From DASUAO01 sp046484625 (GTDB lineage Bacteria; Actinomycetota; Acidimicrobiia; IMCC26256; PALSA-555), in contig JAWOIO010000006.1 in assembly GCA_046484625.1 (NCBI GenBank), positions 1 to 26,140 on the forward strand: a stretch of 26,140 nt of DNA. The letters run 5' to 3'. The translations under genes and the position numbers were made by a program. The notes beneath the pieces are model-generated. The model was given only the letters and a program-made list of their open reading frames with translations. It did not search any database and was not told the origin of the DNA. Shown here in pieces: positions 17,052-25,230 of the stretch. Numbering within the stretch: position 1 is the first letter of the stretch; each line of letters begins with the position of its first letter.

Positions 17052-17711
17052 TCAGCGCCCGGGCTGGGGGACGAGATAGATGATCGTGAAGATCACGATC
17101 CACACCACATCGACGAAGTGCCAGTAGAGGCCGGCGATCTCCACGCTCTCGGCCTTGGACTGCGGCAACCGGCCCCGGGCCGACATCCCCCACAGCGAGA
17201 GCAGCCAGATGATGCCGATGGTGACGTGGGCACCGTGGAAGCCAGTGAGGAGGTAGAACGTCGAGCCGAAGAGGCTCGTGTCGACGTGCAGCCCCTCACG
17301 GGTGAACTCGGTGAACTCGAAGACCTGGCCGCCGATGAAGGTCGCGCCGAGCAACACCGTCGCGAGCAGCCAGATGCGCACCCGGCGGTGGTCGCCGCGC
17401 TGGATCGCCGCGAGCGCGAGCACCATCGTGAGCGAGCTCATGAGGAGGATGAACGACGTCGCCGAGGTGAACGGGATGTCGAACAGGTCGAGCTGGGTCG
17501 GCCCGGACCCGACGTTGCGACCCCGGTAGAGCATGTAGGCGGAGATGAACGCGCCGAAGAACAGGCAGTCGGAGGCGAGGAAGATCCACATCGCCAGCTT
17601 GGTGTTCGTGACCCCGGTCGTGGTCGCGTGTGGGTCGTGCGCGCCCGGGGCGTGGTCGCCCCCGGTGGTCGCCGGGGTCGCCCCGGCCGTCGTCTGCTCG
17701 ATCGTCGCCAT
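17052..17711 (-). CDS. coxC: Cytochrome c oxidase subunit III
   Basis: A 219-residue subunit III with an N-terminal Thr/Ala/His-rich cytoplasmic tail (about 1-35) and five membrane helices, the short bacterial form. Conserved motifs include KLAMWIFLASDCLFFGAFISAYM with the acidic residue of helix 3 type, GQVFEFTEF, the Gly/His pair in LLTGFHGAHVTIG and the C-terminal YWHFVDVVWIVIFTIIYL. ATG 17711 lies 8 bases after the coxA stop. A longer in-frame reading extends upstream into coxA and is not real. Subunit III stabilises proton uptake by subunit I. Confidence 0.96.
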   Translation of the reverse strand: MATIEQTTAGATPATTGGDHAPGAHDPHATTTGVTNTKLAMWIFLASDCLFFGAFISAYMLYRGRNVGSGPTQLDLFDIPFTSATSFILLMSSLTMVLALAAIQRGDHRRVRIWLLATVLLGATFIGGQVFEFTEFTREGLHVDTSLFGSTFYLLTGFHGAHVTIGIIWLLSLWGMSARGRLPQSKAESVEIAGLYWHFVDVVWIVIFTIIYLVPQPGR

Positions 17712-17719
17712 CGACTCGC

Positions 17720-19633
17720 CTACCCGTCTTCCGTAGGGGGCTCGATGCCCCAGGCGTACATGCCGAAGAGCAGCACGACGAGGCCGATGAGCAGCGGGAT
17801 GATGCTCTGGTACACCGCGGCATAGCCGATGGGGAGCAGGCCGAACGCCATCACGAGCGGGTAGATCGACGGCGACGGCAGGTGGATGCCGTGGCCGTCG
17901 TGCGCCGGTTGCTCGGCGCCGTACGCGCCGCCCTTGGGCAGGGCGAGCAGCCGACCCTCGTCGTCCTCGGTGTACTTGCGGTGCCAGAAGTCGTCGCGGG
18001 CCTCGACCTCGGGGACCTCGGCGAAGTTGTACTCGGGAGGCGGCGACGAGATCGACCACTCGAGCGAGCGGCCGTCCCACGGGTCGTCGCCCGCGACCGC
18101 GCCCCGCTTCATGGTGATCGACACGATGACGTTCACCACGAAGATCAGCGTCGAGATGGCGATCACGAAGCCACCGATGGTCACCGCCTGGTTCAGGCCG
18201 TCCCAACCGAGGCCGGTGTCGTAGCGGTAGGTGCGGCGCGGCTGGCCGTAGAGGCCGAGGAGGTGCATCGGGAAGAACGTGAGGTTGAACCCGACGAGCA
18301 TCGTCCAGAAGTTGATCTTGCCGAGCCGCTCGTCGAGCATGCGGCCGAACACCTTCGGGAGCCAGTAGTACATGCCGCCGAACACCGCGAGCATCAGCCC
18401 GCCGAAGAGCACGTAGTGGAAGTGGGCCACGACGAAGTAGGTGTCGGTCTGCTGGCTGTCGGCCGGCACGATCGAGTGCATGACACCGCTGAGGCCGCCG
18501 ATGGTGAACATCGCGATGAACCCGAGTGAGAACAGCATCGCGGTGGTGAGTCGCACGGACCCGCGGAAGACCGTCCCGAGCCAGTTGAAGATCTTCACGC
18601 CGGTCGGCACCGCGATGAGCATGGTCGAGAGCCCGAACGCCGAGATCGCCACCGGGCCGAGGCCGGTGGTGAACATGTGGTGCGCCCACACGCCCCAGCC
18701 GAGGAAGCCGATCGCGATCCCGGAGAACACCACCACCGCGTAGCCGAAGAGCGGCTTGCGCGACGCGACCGGCAGGATCTCCGAGACGATGCCCATGCCG
18801 GGCAGGATCAGGATGTACACCTCGGGGTGCCCGAAGAGCCAGAAGAGGTGCTGGTACAGCAGCGGATCACCGCCCGCGGCGGGCGCGAAGAACAGCGTCC
18901 CGAAGTTGCGGTCGGTGAACACCATGATCAGTGCGACCGTGATGATCGGCATCGCGAACACGGTGAGGAACGCGACGACCAGCATCATCCACACGAACAC
19001 CGGCATGCGCATGAGGGTCATCCCCGGCGCACGCATGTTGAGGATCGTCACGATGAAGTTGATCGCGGAGGTCGTCGACCCGATGCCGAGCATGATGATG
19101 CCGACCGACCAGAAGTCGGGCCCGTGGCCGGGGAGGAAGCCCTGGCTGATCGGCGTGCTGGTGAGCGGCGTGTACCCGAACCACCCGCCGTTCGGGACCC
19201 CGTTGATCCCGGGGATGAAGCTCGAGTAGAGGAAGATCGCGCCCGCGCACACGACCCAGAACCCGAACGCGTTGAGGCGCGGGAACGCCACGTCGCGAGC
19301 ACCGATCATGAGCGGGACGAAGTAGTTCCCGAACGCGACCGCCATCGGCATGCCGACGAGGAACACCATCGTCGTGCCGTGCATCGTGAACAGCTCGTTG
19401 TACTGCGAGGCCGTGAGCACCGAGCCGTTCGGCTGGAACAGCTGGAGGCGGATCAGGAGCGCCTCGATGCCACCGACGACGAAGAAGAGCAGCGCGGCGG
19501 CGCCGTACATGATCCCGATCTTCTTGTGGTCGACCGTCGTGAACCAGCTCCACGCCCCGGTCGTTGCCTTGGGGCGTCGCAGCACGATCGGTCGGTCGAC
19601 CGTCGTACGCAGCGCATCCGAAACGGTGGTCAT
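17720..19633 (-). CDS. coxA: Cytochrome c oxidase subunit I with C-terminal two-helix extension
   Basis: The catalytic subunit (637 residues), holding haem a and the haem a3-CuB centre. It is an A1-type haem-copper oxidase: GHPEVY gives E271 of the D-channel, Y273 that cross-links to the CuB histidine at 269; the D-channel entry reads GARDVAFPRLN; K347 in TGVKIFNW is the K-channel lysine; H404 and H406 in VVAHFHYVL are haem ligands. After the usual end (DPWDGRSLEWSISSPPPEYNF) comes about 100 residues with two more hydrophobic helices, SIYPLVMAFGLLPIGYAAVYQ and IPLLIGLVVLLFGMYAW, as in other actinobacterial fused forms. It starts 7 bases after coxB; no Shine-Dalgarno, so translational coupling is likely. 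Confidence 0.97.
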   Translation of the reverse strand: MTTVSDALRTTVDRPIVLRRPKATTGAWSWFTTVDHKKIGIMYGAAALLFFVVGGIEALLIRLQLFQPNGSVLTASQYNELFTMHGTTMVFLVGMPMAVAFGNYFVPLMIGARDVAFPRLNAFGFWVVCAGAIFLYSSFIPGINGVPNGGWFGYTPLTSTPISQGFLPGHGPDFWSVGIIMLGIGSTTSAINFIVTILNMRAPGMTLMRMPVFVWMMLVVAFLTVFAMPIITVALIMVFTDRNFGTLFFAPAAGGDPLLYQHLFWLFGHPEVYILILPGMGIVSEILPVASRKPLFGYAVVVFSGIAIGFLGWGVWAHHMFTTGLGPVAISAFGLSTMLIAVPTGVKIFNWLGTVFRGSVRLTTAMLFSLGFIAMFTIGGLSGVMHSIVPADSQQTDTYFVVAHFHYVLFGGLMLAVFGGMYYWLPKVFGRMLDERLGKINFWTMLVGFNLTFFPMHLLGLYGQPRRTYRYDTGLGWDGLNQAVTIGGFVIAISTLIFVVNVIVSITMKRGAVAGDDPWDGRSLEWSISSPPPEYNFAEVPEVEARDDFWHRKYTEDDEGRLLALPKGGAYGAEQPAHDGHGIHLPSPSIYPLVMAFGLLPIGYAAVYQSIIPLLIGLVVLLFGMYAWGIEPPTEDG

Positions 19634-19640
19634 GAGGTGC

Positions 19641-20837
19641 TCACTTCAGCTCGAGGAGCCAGTCGGCGATGGTGGCTGCCTCCTGGCGGGTCATGACCGG
19701 CAGGCCGGGTGGAGTGTCGCGGGAGAACGAGGGCATGCCGACGCAGATGCCCTTGCCCGGCGGGAGCCGACAGCCCTCGGACTGCATGGGGACGAGGGCC
19801 GGGGCATCGTGGATCCAGTCGATCAGGCGTGCACGCGTCAGCTCGAAGTAGCCACTCGCGAACCTCTGGCGACTCGCGAAGTGGGTGAGGTTCGGGCCGT
19901 AGACACTGAGGCTGGAGTCCTCGGTGGTGTGGCAGTTCGTGCACTGGAACTTCGTCGTGAACAGCTCGCCGGCCTCGCCCGCGTCGTCGACCGACACGGC
20001 CGGCCCTTCCTGCTCCGACGCGATCCACGCGGCGAAGTCGGCCGGGGACTCCGCGATGACCCGGAATCGCATGTTGGCGTGCGACAGCCCGCAGTACTCG
20101 GCGCACTGCCCGAGATAGGTGCCGGGCTCGTCGGCCCGCAGCCTCAGCGTGTTGCTCCGCCCCGGCACGACGTCCTTCTTGCCCGCGAGCTCGGGGACCC
20201 AGAAGGAGTGGATCACGTTGCAGCCCGGGCCGCCCTCGAAGCCCCCGCCGAGCGAGGGGTCGCAGGCCTGGAGGTTCAGGAGCACGTCGCGACCGGTCGG
20301 GATGTGGAGGTCGTTGGCGGTGACGACCTTCTTGTCGATCCCCTCTTGCTTCGTGTAGTCGAACTGCCACCACCACTGCTTGCCGACCACGGTGATCTCG
20401 ATCGGGTCCTTGGGCTCCGACGCGAGGTCGAAGATCGTGCTGACCGTCGGCACGGCGATGACCGCGAGGACCAGCGCGGGGACGATCGTCCAGCCGATCT
20501 CGAACGGAGTGGATCCGTGGATCTGCTTCGGCCGGTCGTCGCTGCCCTTGCGGGCCCGGAACTTGATCGCGAAGACGATCGTCGCGCCGACAACCAGCAC
20601 GCCGATGACGACCGCGACCCAGAACACGGGAGTGAAGAGGTTGTCGATCTTGACCGCGTCGCGCCCGACCGGCCGGAGCGAGTTCTGCCCGTTCTCGGGG
20701 CCCGACTCGGTGGAGCAGCCGGCGACCACGATCGCGCTCAGCGCGAGGAGCGGGATCGACCAGCGCCGCAGCCGTCCGCTCCGGCTCCGGGACAGCCGGC
20801 GCCTCATCGTGCCTGCATCGATTGCGTCGGCTGACAT
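19641..20837 (-). CDS. coxB: Cytochrome c oxidase subunit II with fused cytochrome c domain
   Basis: A lipoprotein-type subunit II (398 residues). A lipobox VAGC places the lipidated cysteine at 41. Two membrane helices follow, then QWWWQFDY and the CuA domain with H210, C245, C249, H253 and M256 (CAEYCGLSHANM). A C-terminal class I cytochrome c domain has CTNCH (299-303) and a probable Met ligand at 368 (GMPSF), as in caa3 oxidases. Two extra cysteine pairs stand out: C192/C206 in an insert just before the first CuA ligand, and C356/C365 before the haem methionine; both could be disulphides. I chose ATG 20837 (GGGGG upstream); ATG 20807 (M11) is possible, and the GTG at 20885 lies in the promoter. 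First gene of the cox block. Confidence 0.94.
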   Translation of the reverse strand: MSADAIDAGTMRRRLSRSRSGRLRRWSIPLLALSAIVVAGCSTESGPENGQNSLRPVGRDAVKIDNLFTPVFWVAVVIGVLVVGATIVFAIKFRARKGSDDRPKQIHGSTPFEIGWTIVPALVLAVIAVPTVSTIFDLASEPKDPIEITVVGKQWWWQFDYTKQEGIDKKVVTANDLHIPTGRDVLLNLQACDPSLGGGFEGGPGCNVIHSFWVPELAGKKDVVPGRSNTLRLRADEPGTYLGQCAEYCGLSHANMRFRVIAESPADFAAWIASEQEGPAVSVDDAGEAGELFTTKFQCTNCHTTEDSSLSVYGPNLTHFASRQRFASGYFELTRARLIDWIHDAPALVPMQSEGCRLPPGKGICVGMPSFSRDTPPGLPVMTRQEAATIADWLLELK

Positions 20838-20883
20838 GTCCCCCGGTCTTCCCGAATCGCGAGGTCCGAACCCAAGCGTCGGC

Positions 20884-20914
20884 ACTCTATCCCCCGAACC
20901 TTTCGCCGCAGCAA
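20884..20914 (-). promoter_or_regulatory. Candidate promoter of the cox operon
   Basis: On the minus strand TTGCTG (20909-20914) is followed after 19 bases by TAGAGT (20884-20889). This would start transcription near 20878, about 40 bases before the coxB ATG. The spacing is slightly long, so this is tentative. The rest of the 90-base era-coxB gap shows no clear terminator. Confidence 0.4.
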
Positions 20915-20927
20915 CTTGTGCACGACC

Positions 20928-21830
20928 TCAGAATCCGAGCCGATCCAGGGACTCGGGGCGGCGCTGCCAGTCGCGCTCCACCCGGACCCGGGTCTCGAGG
21001 TACACCCGCGTCCCGAGCAGCTTCTCGAGCCCTCGACGGGCCTGGGTGACGGCATCCTTCAGCATCGCACCTCCGCGGCCGATGACGATGCCTTTCTGCG
21101 ACTCACGCTCGACCCGCACGGTCACGAGGAGCCGGAGCACGTCGGCGGGATGGGTGCGGCCGTCCTCCTCGTCGTCGAGGACCTCGCACGACACCGAGAT
21201 CGAGTGCGGGAGCTCGTCGTGGGTCGAGCGCAGGAGCTGCTCGCGCACCAGCTCGGCGGCGACGAAGGTCTCGGGCTGGTCCGTGACGACGCCGTCCGGG
21301 TAGTACTGCGGGCCCTCCGGGAGCCGGGCCACCACCTCGGCGACGAGCGCGTCGAGCCCCTCCCCCGTCTGGGCCGAGCAGGGGACATAGGCGTCGAACG
21401 CGCCGAGCCGTTCGGCCGCCTCGCCCAGGCGCTGGCCGACCACCTCCTTGGAGGCCGCGTCGACCTTGTTGAGCACGAGGATGCGCGGCGTGGGGACCGC
21501 CCGCACGAGGTCGGCGATGTAGCGGTCCCCGGTCCCGATCGACGCGTTCGCCTCGACGAGGAGGCACACGACGTCGACCTCTCCGAGGGTGGCGAGCGCC
21601 CGGTCGTTCGTCCGCTTCCCGAGCGCGGTCCGAGGCTTGTGCAGCCCGGGGGTGTCGAGCAGGACGACCTGGTGCTCGGGTGCCGTCAGGACGCCGCGGA
21701 CGGTCGTGCGGGTCGTCTGGGGACGTGACGACGTGATCGCGACCTTGGATCCGACGATCCGGTTCACCATGGTCGACTTGCCGACGTTCGGTCGCCCGAC
21801 GAGCGTCACGAACCCGGAGCGGAAGCTCAC
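20928..21830 (-). CDS. era: GTPase Era
   Basis: Era binds the 3' end of 16S rRNA and helps 30S subunit assembly. The 300-residue product has the G domain with GRPNVGKST (G1), the switch segment SRPQTTRTTVRG, DTPGLHKP (G3) and NKVD (G4), and a C-terminal KH domain (about 225-300) with KGIVIGRGGAMLKDAVTQARRGLEKLLGTRVYLETRVRVERDW. The true start is GTG 21830, which overlaps the stop of the CNNM gene as GTGA and gives SFRSGFVTLVGRPNVGK; the upstream frame is read-through. Clustering with ybeY and phoH is usual in bacteria and fits a shared role in rRNA maturation. Confidence 0.97.
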   Translation of the reverse strand: MSFRSGFVTLVGRPNVGKSTMVNRIVGSKVAITSSRPQTTRTTVRGVLTAPEHQVVLLDTPGLHKPRTALGKRTNDRALATLGEVDVVCLLVEANASIGTGDRYIADLVRAVPTPRILVLNKVDAASKEVVGQRLGEAAERLGAFDAYVPCSAQTGEGLDALVAEVVARLPEGPQYYPDGVVTDQPETFVAAELVREQLLRSTHDELPHSISVSCEVLDDEEDGRTHPADVLRLLVTVRVERESQKGIVIGRGGAMLKDAVTQARRGLEKLLGTRVYLETRVRVERDWQRRPESLDRLGF

Positions 21831-23125
21831 TTCGGCTGCGACTGCTCCGCGTCGGCCGCCTTCGTGTCGGCGTTCGCGGGCGTTCGCCGGATCGCGACCG
21901 TGGCGATCCTGCGTCCCTGCACCCGCTCGGCCGCGAACTCCAGTCCCTGGAACCCGACGGTCTCGCCCTCCTCGGGGACGTGCCCGAGGAGGTTGAAGAC
22001 CAGGCCGGCGACGGTGTCCCACTCGGTGTCGGGGATCTCCATCCCGAGCTCCTCGCTGAGGTCGCTGACCGGGAGCCGCCCGGGGACCCGCAGGGAGCCG
22101 TCGGCGAGTCGCTCGACGCCCGGGCCCTCGACGTCGTACTCGTCGGTGATCTCACCGACGATCTCCTCGAGCAGGTCTTCGAGCGTCACCAGGCCCGCGG
22201 TCCCCCCGTGCTCGTCGACGACGATCGCCATGTGGAACTGCTGGCTCTGCATCTCGCGGAGCAGCTCGGCGACGTGCTTCTGCTCGGGGACGAACACGGC
22301 CTTCCTCAGCGAGGCGCGCACCGGCTCGCGCTCTGCGCCGGCGCGGGCGCGGCGCACGAGGTCCTTGAGGTAGACGAGCCCGACGATGTTGTCGGTGGTC
22401 TCCTCGTAGGCCGGGATCCGAGAGAAGCCTCCTTCGATCGCCCGTTCGACGGCTTCCTCGACGGTGGCGTCGGCCTCGATTGCGATCATGTCGGGGCGTG
22501 GCAGCATCACCTCGCGCACGAGCGTGTCACCGAACTCGAAGATCGAGTGGATGAGCTGACGCTCCTCCCGCTCGATCGACTCCTCGCTGGCCGCGACGTC
22601 GGCCATCGTGCGGAGATCCTCCTCGGTGACGAACGGACCGGCCTTGATGCCCTTCCCGGGCAACAGGATGTTCGCGAGTCCGATGAGCGCACGTGAGAGC
22701 GCAAGAAGCGGCGGGAAGTTGGTGATTGCAGACAGGAACCCGGAGAGCGCGAGGGCTGCCCGGTCGGTGTGCTGGATCGCGTAGGTCTTGGGCGCGACCT
22801 CCCCGATCACGAAGAACAGCACGATCTGCAGCAACAGACCGATCACCACGCCCGAGGCCCCGGCCTGGCGTTCGAGGAGGACCCCGAGGAGGCTCGCCGT
22901 GGTGAGCTGCGACACGAGCACGAGCAGCAGGAGGGTGTTGATCGTCCGTTCCGGCTGCTCGAGGAGGCGTGCAAGCCGAGCGGCGCCCTTGCGACCCTCT
23001 TCCTCGAGCGCGAGCGCACGGATCCTGCTCATCCGGGCGAACGCCATCTCCGCGACCGCGAGGACGATCGAGAAGAGGAACAGGACGACCACCAGGAGGA
23101 GGATCAGCCAGTCACTCGTCGCCAT
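21827..23125 (-). CDS. CNNM/CorC-type membrane protein with CBS pair
   Basis: A 432-residue protein of the family often annotated as hemolysin-like. It has an N-terminal DUF21/CNNM membrane domain (about 1-150, three to four helices, with GEVAPKTYA), a linker with FVTEEDLRTMADVAASE, a tandem CBS pair (about 200-330; REVMLPRPDMIAIEADATVEEA and MAIVVDEHGGTAGLVTLEDLLEEIVGEI) and a C-terminal CorC/HlyC domain. Homologues have been linked to magnesium or cobalt export. Its first 14 bases overlap the 3' end of ybeY and its stop overlaps era, so it is locked into that operon. Confidence 0.94.
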   Translation of the reverse strand: MATSDWLILLLVVVLFLFSIVLAVAEMAFARMSRIRALALEEEGRKGAARLARLLEQPERTINTLLLLVLVSQLTTASLLGVLLERQAGASGVVIGLLLQIVLFFVIGEVAPKTYAIQHTDRAALALSGFLSAITNFPPLLALSRALIGLANILLPGKGIKAGPFVTEEDLRTMADVAASEESIEREERQLIHSIFEFGDTLVREVMLPRPDMIAIEADATVEEAVERAIEGGFSRIPAYEETTDNIVGLVYLKDLVRRARAGAEREPVRASLRKAVFVPEQKHVAELLREMQSQQFHMAIVVDEHGGTAGLVTLEDLLEEIVGEITDEYDVEGPGVERLADGSLRVPGRLPVSDLSEELGMEIPDTEWDTVAGLVFNLLGHVPEEGETVGFQGLEFAAERVQGRRIATVAIRRTPANADTKAADAEQSQPK

Positions 23126-23705
23126 CGTCGCCCTCCTCGGCGCCCTGCGCCCGCTCCGTCGGCGAACCGGCGCCCTCGGACACCCGGAACCTGCCGAGCA
23201 GCTCCTGCTCCCTGCGCTGCATCACGGCAGTCTCGTCGGGATCATGGTGGTCGTAGTCGAGCAGATGGAGCAGGCCGTGCACGACCAGGAGCGCGAGCTC
23301 GTCGTCGAGGTCCCGCCCCCCGTCGCGTGCCTGGTCCCGAGCCACCTCCGGGCAGACGACGACGTCACCGAGCACGACGGGCAGCTCGTCGGGGCTCGCC
23401 GGGGTGCCCGGGCCGCGACCTCCGGCATCAGGCGAGCGGCCCGCCGTCGAGAGATCGTCGCCGAGTGGGAAGGCGAGCACATCGGTGGGGCCGTCGCCGT
23501 CGAGGAACCGCTGGTTGAGGTCGGCGATCGTCTCGCGGTCGATGAACACGACCGAGACCTCCGCGTCGGGCGGCACTCGCTCCTCGTGGAGCACGAGCTG
23601 CGCGAGCCGCAGCCAGCGCAGGACGTCCACGTCGACGACGTCCTGCTCGTCCGAGCCGAACACCTGGATGGCCGTCGCCCGCGTGATGGGGCCCGGGACG
23701 GTCAC
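23112..23705 (-). CDS. ybeY: Endoribonuclease YbeY (rRNA maturation factor)
   Basis: A zinc-dependent single-strand endoribonuclease acting in 16S rRNA 3' maturation and ribosome quality control. The zinc triad is intact: H143, H147 and H153 in HGLLHLLDYDH. The upstream LNQRFLDGDGPTDVLAFPL and LGDVVVCPEVA also match the family. At 197 residues it is longer than usual because of a Gly/Pro-rich insert of about 20 residues between those two motifs, and an acidic C-terminal tail. GTG 23705 overlaps the phoH stop (GTGA). It lies between phoH and the CNNM gene, the common order. Confidence 0.96.
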   Translation of the reverse strand: MTVPGPITRATAIQVFGSDEQDVVDVDVLRWLRLAQLVLHEERVPPDAEVSVVFIDRETIADLNQRFLDGDGPTDVLAFPLGDDLSTAGRSPDAGGRGPGTPASPDELPVVLGDVVVCPEVARDQARDGGRDLDDELALLVVHGLLHLLDYDHHDPDETAVMQRREQELLGRFRVSEGAGSPTERAQGAEEGDDGDE

Positions 23706-24673
23706 GGTCGCGCGTCTCGCTCGTCGGCCCGCTCGTACGCATGCACGATGTCCTGGACGATCTTGTGCCGCACGACGTCGCCTCGTCCCAGCTCGACGAA
23801 GGCCAGGCCTTCGACGTCGTCGAGGATCTCGCGAACCGCGAGCAGGCCCGACCGTCCGCGACCTTCGGGGAGGTCGATCTGGGTGACGTCGCCGGTCACG
23901 ACCACCTTGGAACCGAACCCGAGGCGCGTCAGGAACATCTTCATCTGCTCGGGTGTCGTGTTCTGCGCCTCGTCGAGGATGATGAACGAGTCGTTGAGCG
24001 TGCGACCCCGCATGAACGCGAGCGGCGCGACCTCGATGGTGCCCCGCTCCATCAGCCGGGCCACGACCTCGGTGTCGAGCATGTCGTAGAGCGCGTCGTA
24101 GAGCGGTCGGAGGTAGGGGTCGACCTTGGCCAGGATGTCACCGGGGAGGAACCCGAGGCGCTCGCCGGCTTCGACGGCGGGGCGGGTGAGGATGATCCGG
24201 TTGATCTCCTTCGCCTGGAGCGCCTGCACAGCCAACGCGACCGCGAGGTAGCTCTTGCCGGTCCCGGCGGGCCCGATGGCGAACGTGACGGTGTGGTCGC
24301 GGACCGCGTCGATGTAGTGCTTCTGCCCCGCCGTCTTCGGTCGCACCGGCTTCCGGCCGCGCAGGACCTCGGTTCCGAGCACGACCGAGGGCAGCTCGTC
24401 GGCGTTCAGCATGTCGATCGACCGACCCAGGCCTTCGGCGTCGAGTGCGTGTCCGCCGTCGAGGAGCACCACGAGCTCCTCGAAGAGGCGACCGACCCGC
24501 TGCACGTCGTCGTCGTCACCGGCGATGGTGATCTCGTTGCCGCGCACGTGGATCGAGACGGGGAACGAGGATTCGATGATCTTGAGCAGCTGATCGCGAT
24601 GCCCGAGCAGCTCCACCATCAGGTGGTTGCCCGGGACGAGCACTTTCAGCTGGGTCGGCGACGGTACGGACAC
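23702..24673 (-). CDS. phoH: PhoH-like ATPase
   Basis: A 323-residue P-loop ATPase of the PhoH family, with an N-terminal KH-like region (about 1-100) and the Walker A motif GPAGTGKS, followed by LTRPAVEAGERLGFLPGD, the Walker B-like FIILDEAQN and VVTGDVTQIDLP. PhoH proteins are thought to act with YbeY in RNA processing; the precise activity is not settled. GTG 24673 is the likely start: TACGCT lies nine bases upstream with no good Shine-Dalgarno. It overlaps ybeY by 4 bases, so the promoter probably drives phoH-ybeY-CNNM-era. Confidence 0.95.
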   Translation of the reverse strand: MSVPSPTQLKVLVPGNHLMVELLGHRDQLLKIIESSFPVSIHVRGNEITIAGDDDDVQRVGRLFEELVVLLDGGHALDAEGLGRSIDMLNADELPSVVLGTEVLRGRKPVRPKTAGQKHYIDAVRDHTVTFAIGPAGTGKSYLAVALAVQALQAKEINRIILTRPAVEAGERLGFLPGDILAKVDPYLRPLYDALYDMLDTEVVARLMERGTIEVAPLAFMRGRTLNDSFIILDEAQNTTPEQMKMFLTRLGFGSKVVVTGDVTQIDLPEGRGRSGLLAVREILDDVEGLAFVELGRGDVVRHKIVQDIVHAYERADERDARP

Positions 24674-24682
24674 GTCGCCCGC

Positions 24683-24688
24683 AGCGTA
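24683..24688 (-). promoter_or_regulatory. Candidate -10 element (TACGCT) of the phoH-ybeY-CNNM-era operon
   Basis: TACGCT on the minus strand ends 9 bases before GTG 24673, in the 26-base gap after the BldD-like gene. The predicted leader is zero to two bases. Confidence 0.4.
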
Positions 24689-24699
24689 GCCGGGATCGA

Positions 24700-25191
24700 T
24701 CAGGTGGCGACTCGGAGACCGAGCTCGTCGAGGCGAACCGCGAGGTCCACCGGCTTGCGTCCGAGCGCCGCGGCCAAGACACGCACGTCGTCGGAGCGGA
24801 TCGTGAGCATGCGGCCGTTGAAGTCCTGGCGTTGGAGCTGGATCGTCGCCGCGTAGCGGGAGAGCACCTGGGCGTCGGCGTCGTCGAGCTGGTTCAAGCG
24901 CACGAGATCGATCGTGAACCCCGGTACCGGATCGCCCGCTGGTCGCTTCGTGAGGTCGATGTCGACGGCGTCCTCGCGCGGCAGGAGCTGATCGGCAGGG
25001 ACGTCGTAGAGCTCCGCCAGGCGCAACAGCCTCCCCACGGAGAGCGCGCGCTCGCCCCGTTCATAGGCACCGAGGACCGACGCCTTGAACTCCTTCTGCG
25101 AGCGGGCTTCCACGTCGTGCAAGGACAAGCCCTGCTGGCGTCGGATCGCGCGCAGGCGCTCCCCGATCTCAGCCGCAGCGACAGCGCTCAA
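24700..25191 (-). CDS. BldD-like transcriptional regulator with c-di-GMP binding motif
   Basis: A 163-residue homologue of Streptomyces BldD. The N-terminal helix-turn-helix (about 8-70) reads LRAIRRQQGLSLHDVEARS, then YERGERALSVGRLLRLAELYDVP and QLLP, very near the BldD pattern. The C-terminal domain has LSRYAATIQLQRQDFNGRML. It retains the c-di-GMP signature RxD-x8-RxxD as R121-Q-D123 and R132-S-D-D135, with the same spacing as in BldD. It probably represses genes when bound to c-di-GMP dimers. The start is TTG 25191, with GGGAGAGG a few bases upstream; no ATG or GTG is near. It sits between rsmE (39 bases) and phoH. Confidence 0.92.
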   Translation of the reverse strand: MSAVAAAEIGERLRAIRRQQGLSLHDVEARSQKEFKASVLGAYERGERALSVGRLLRLAELYDVPADQLLPREDAVDIDLTKRPAGDPVPGFTIDLVRLNQLDDADAQVLSRYAATIQLQRQDFNGRMLTIRSDDVRVLAAALGRKPVDLAVRLDELGLRVAT

Positions 25192-25230
25192 CGAACCTCT
25201 CCCAGCCAGAGCAACCGGCTCACCGTAGCA

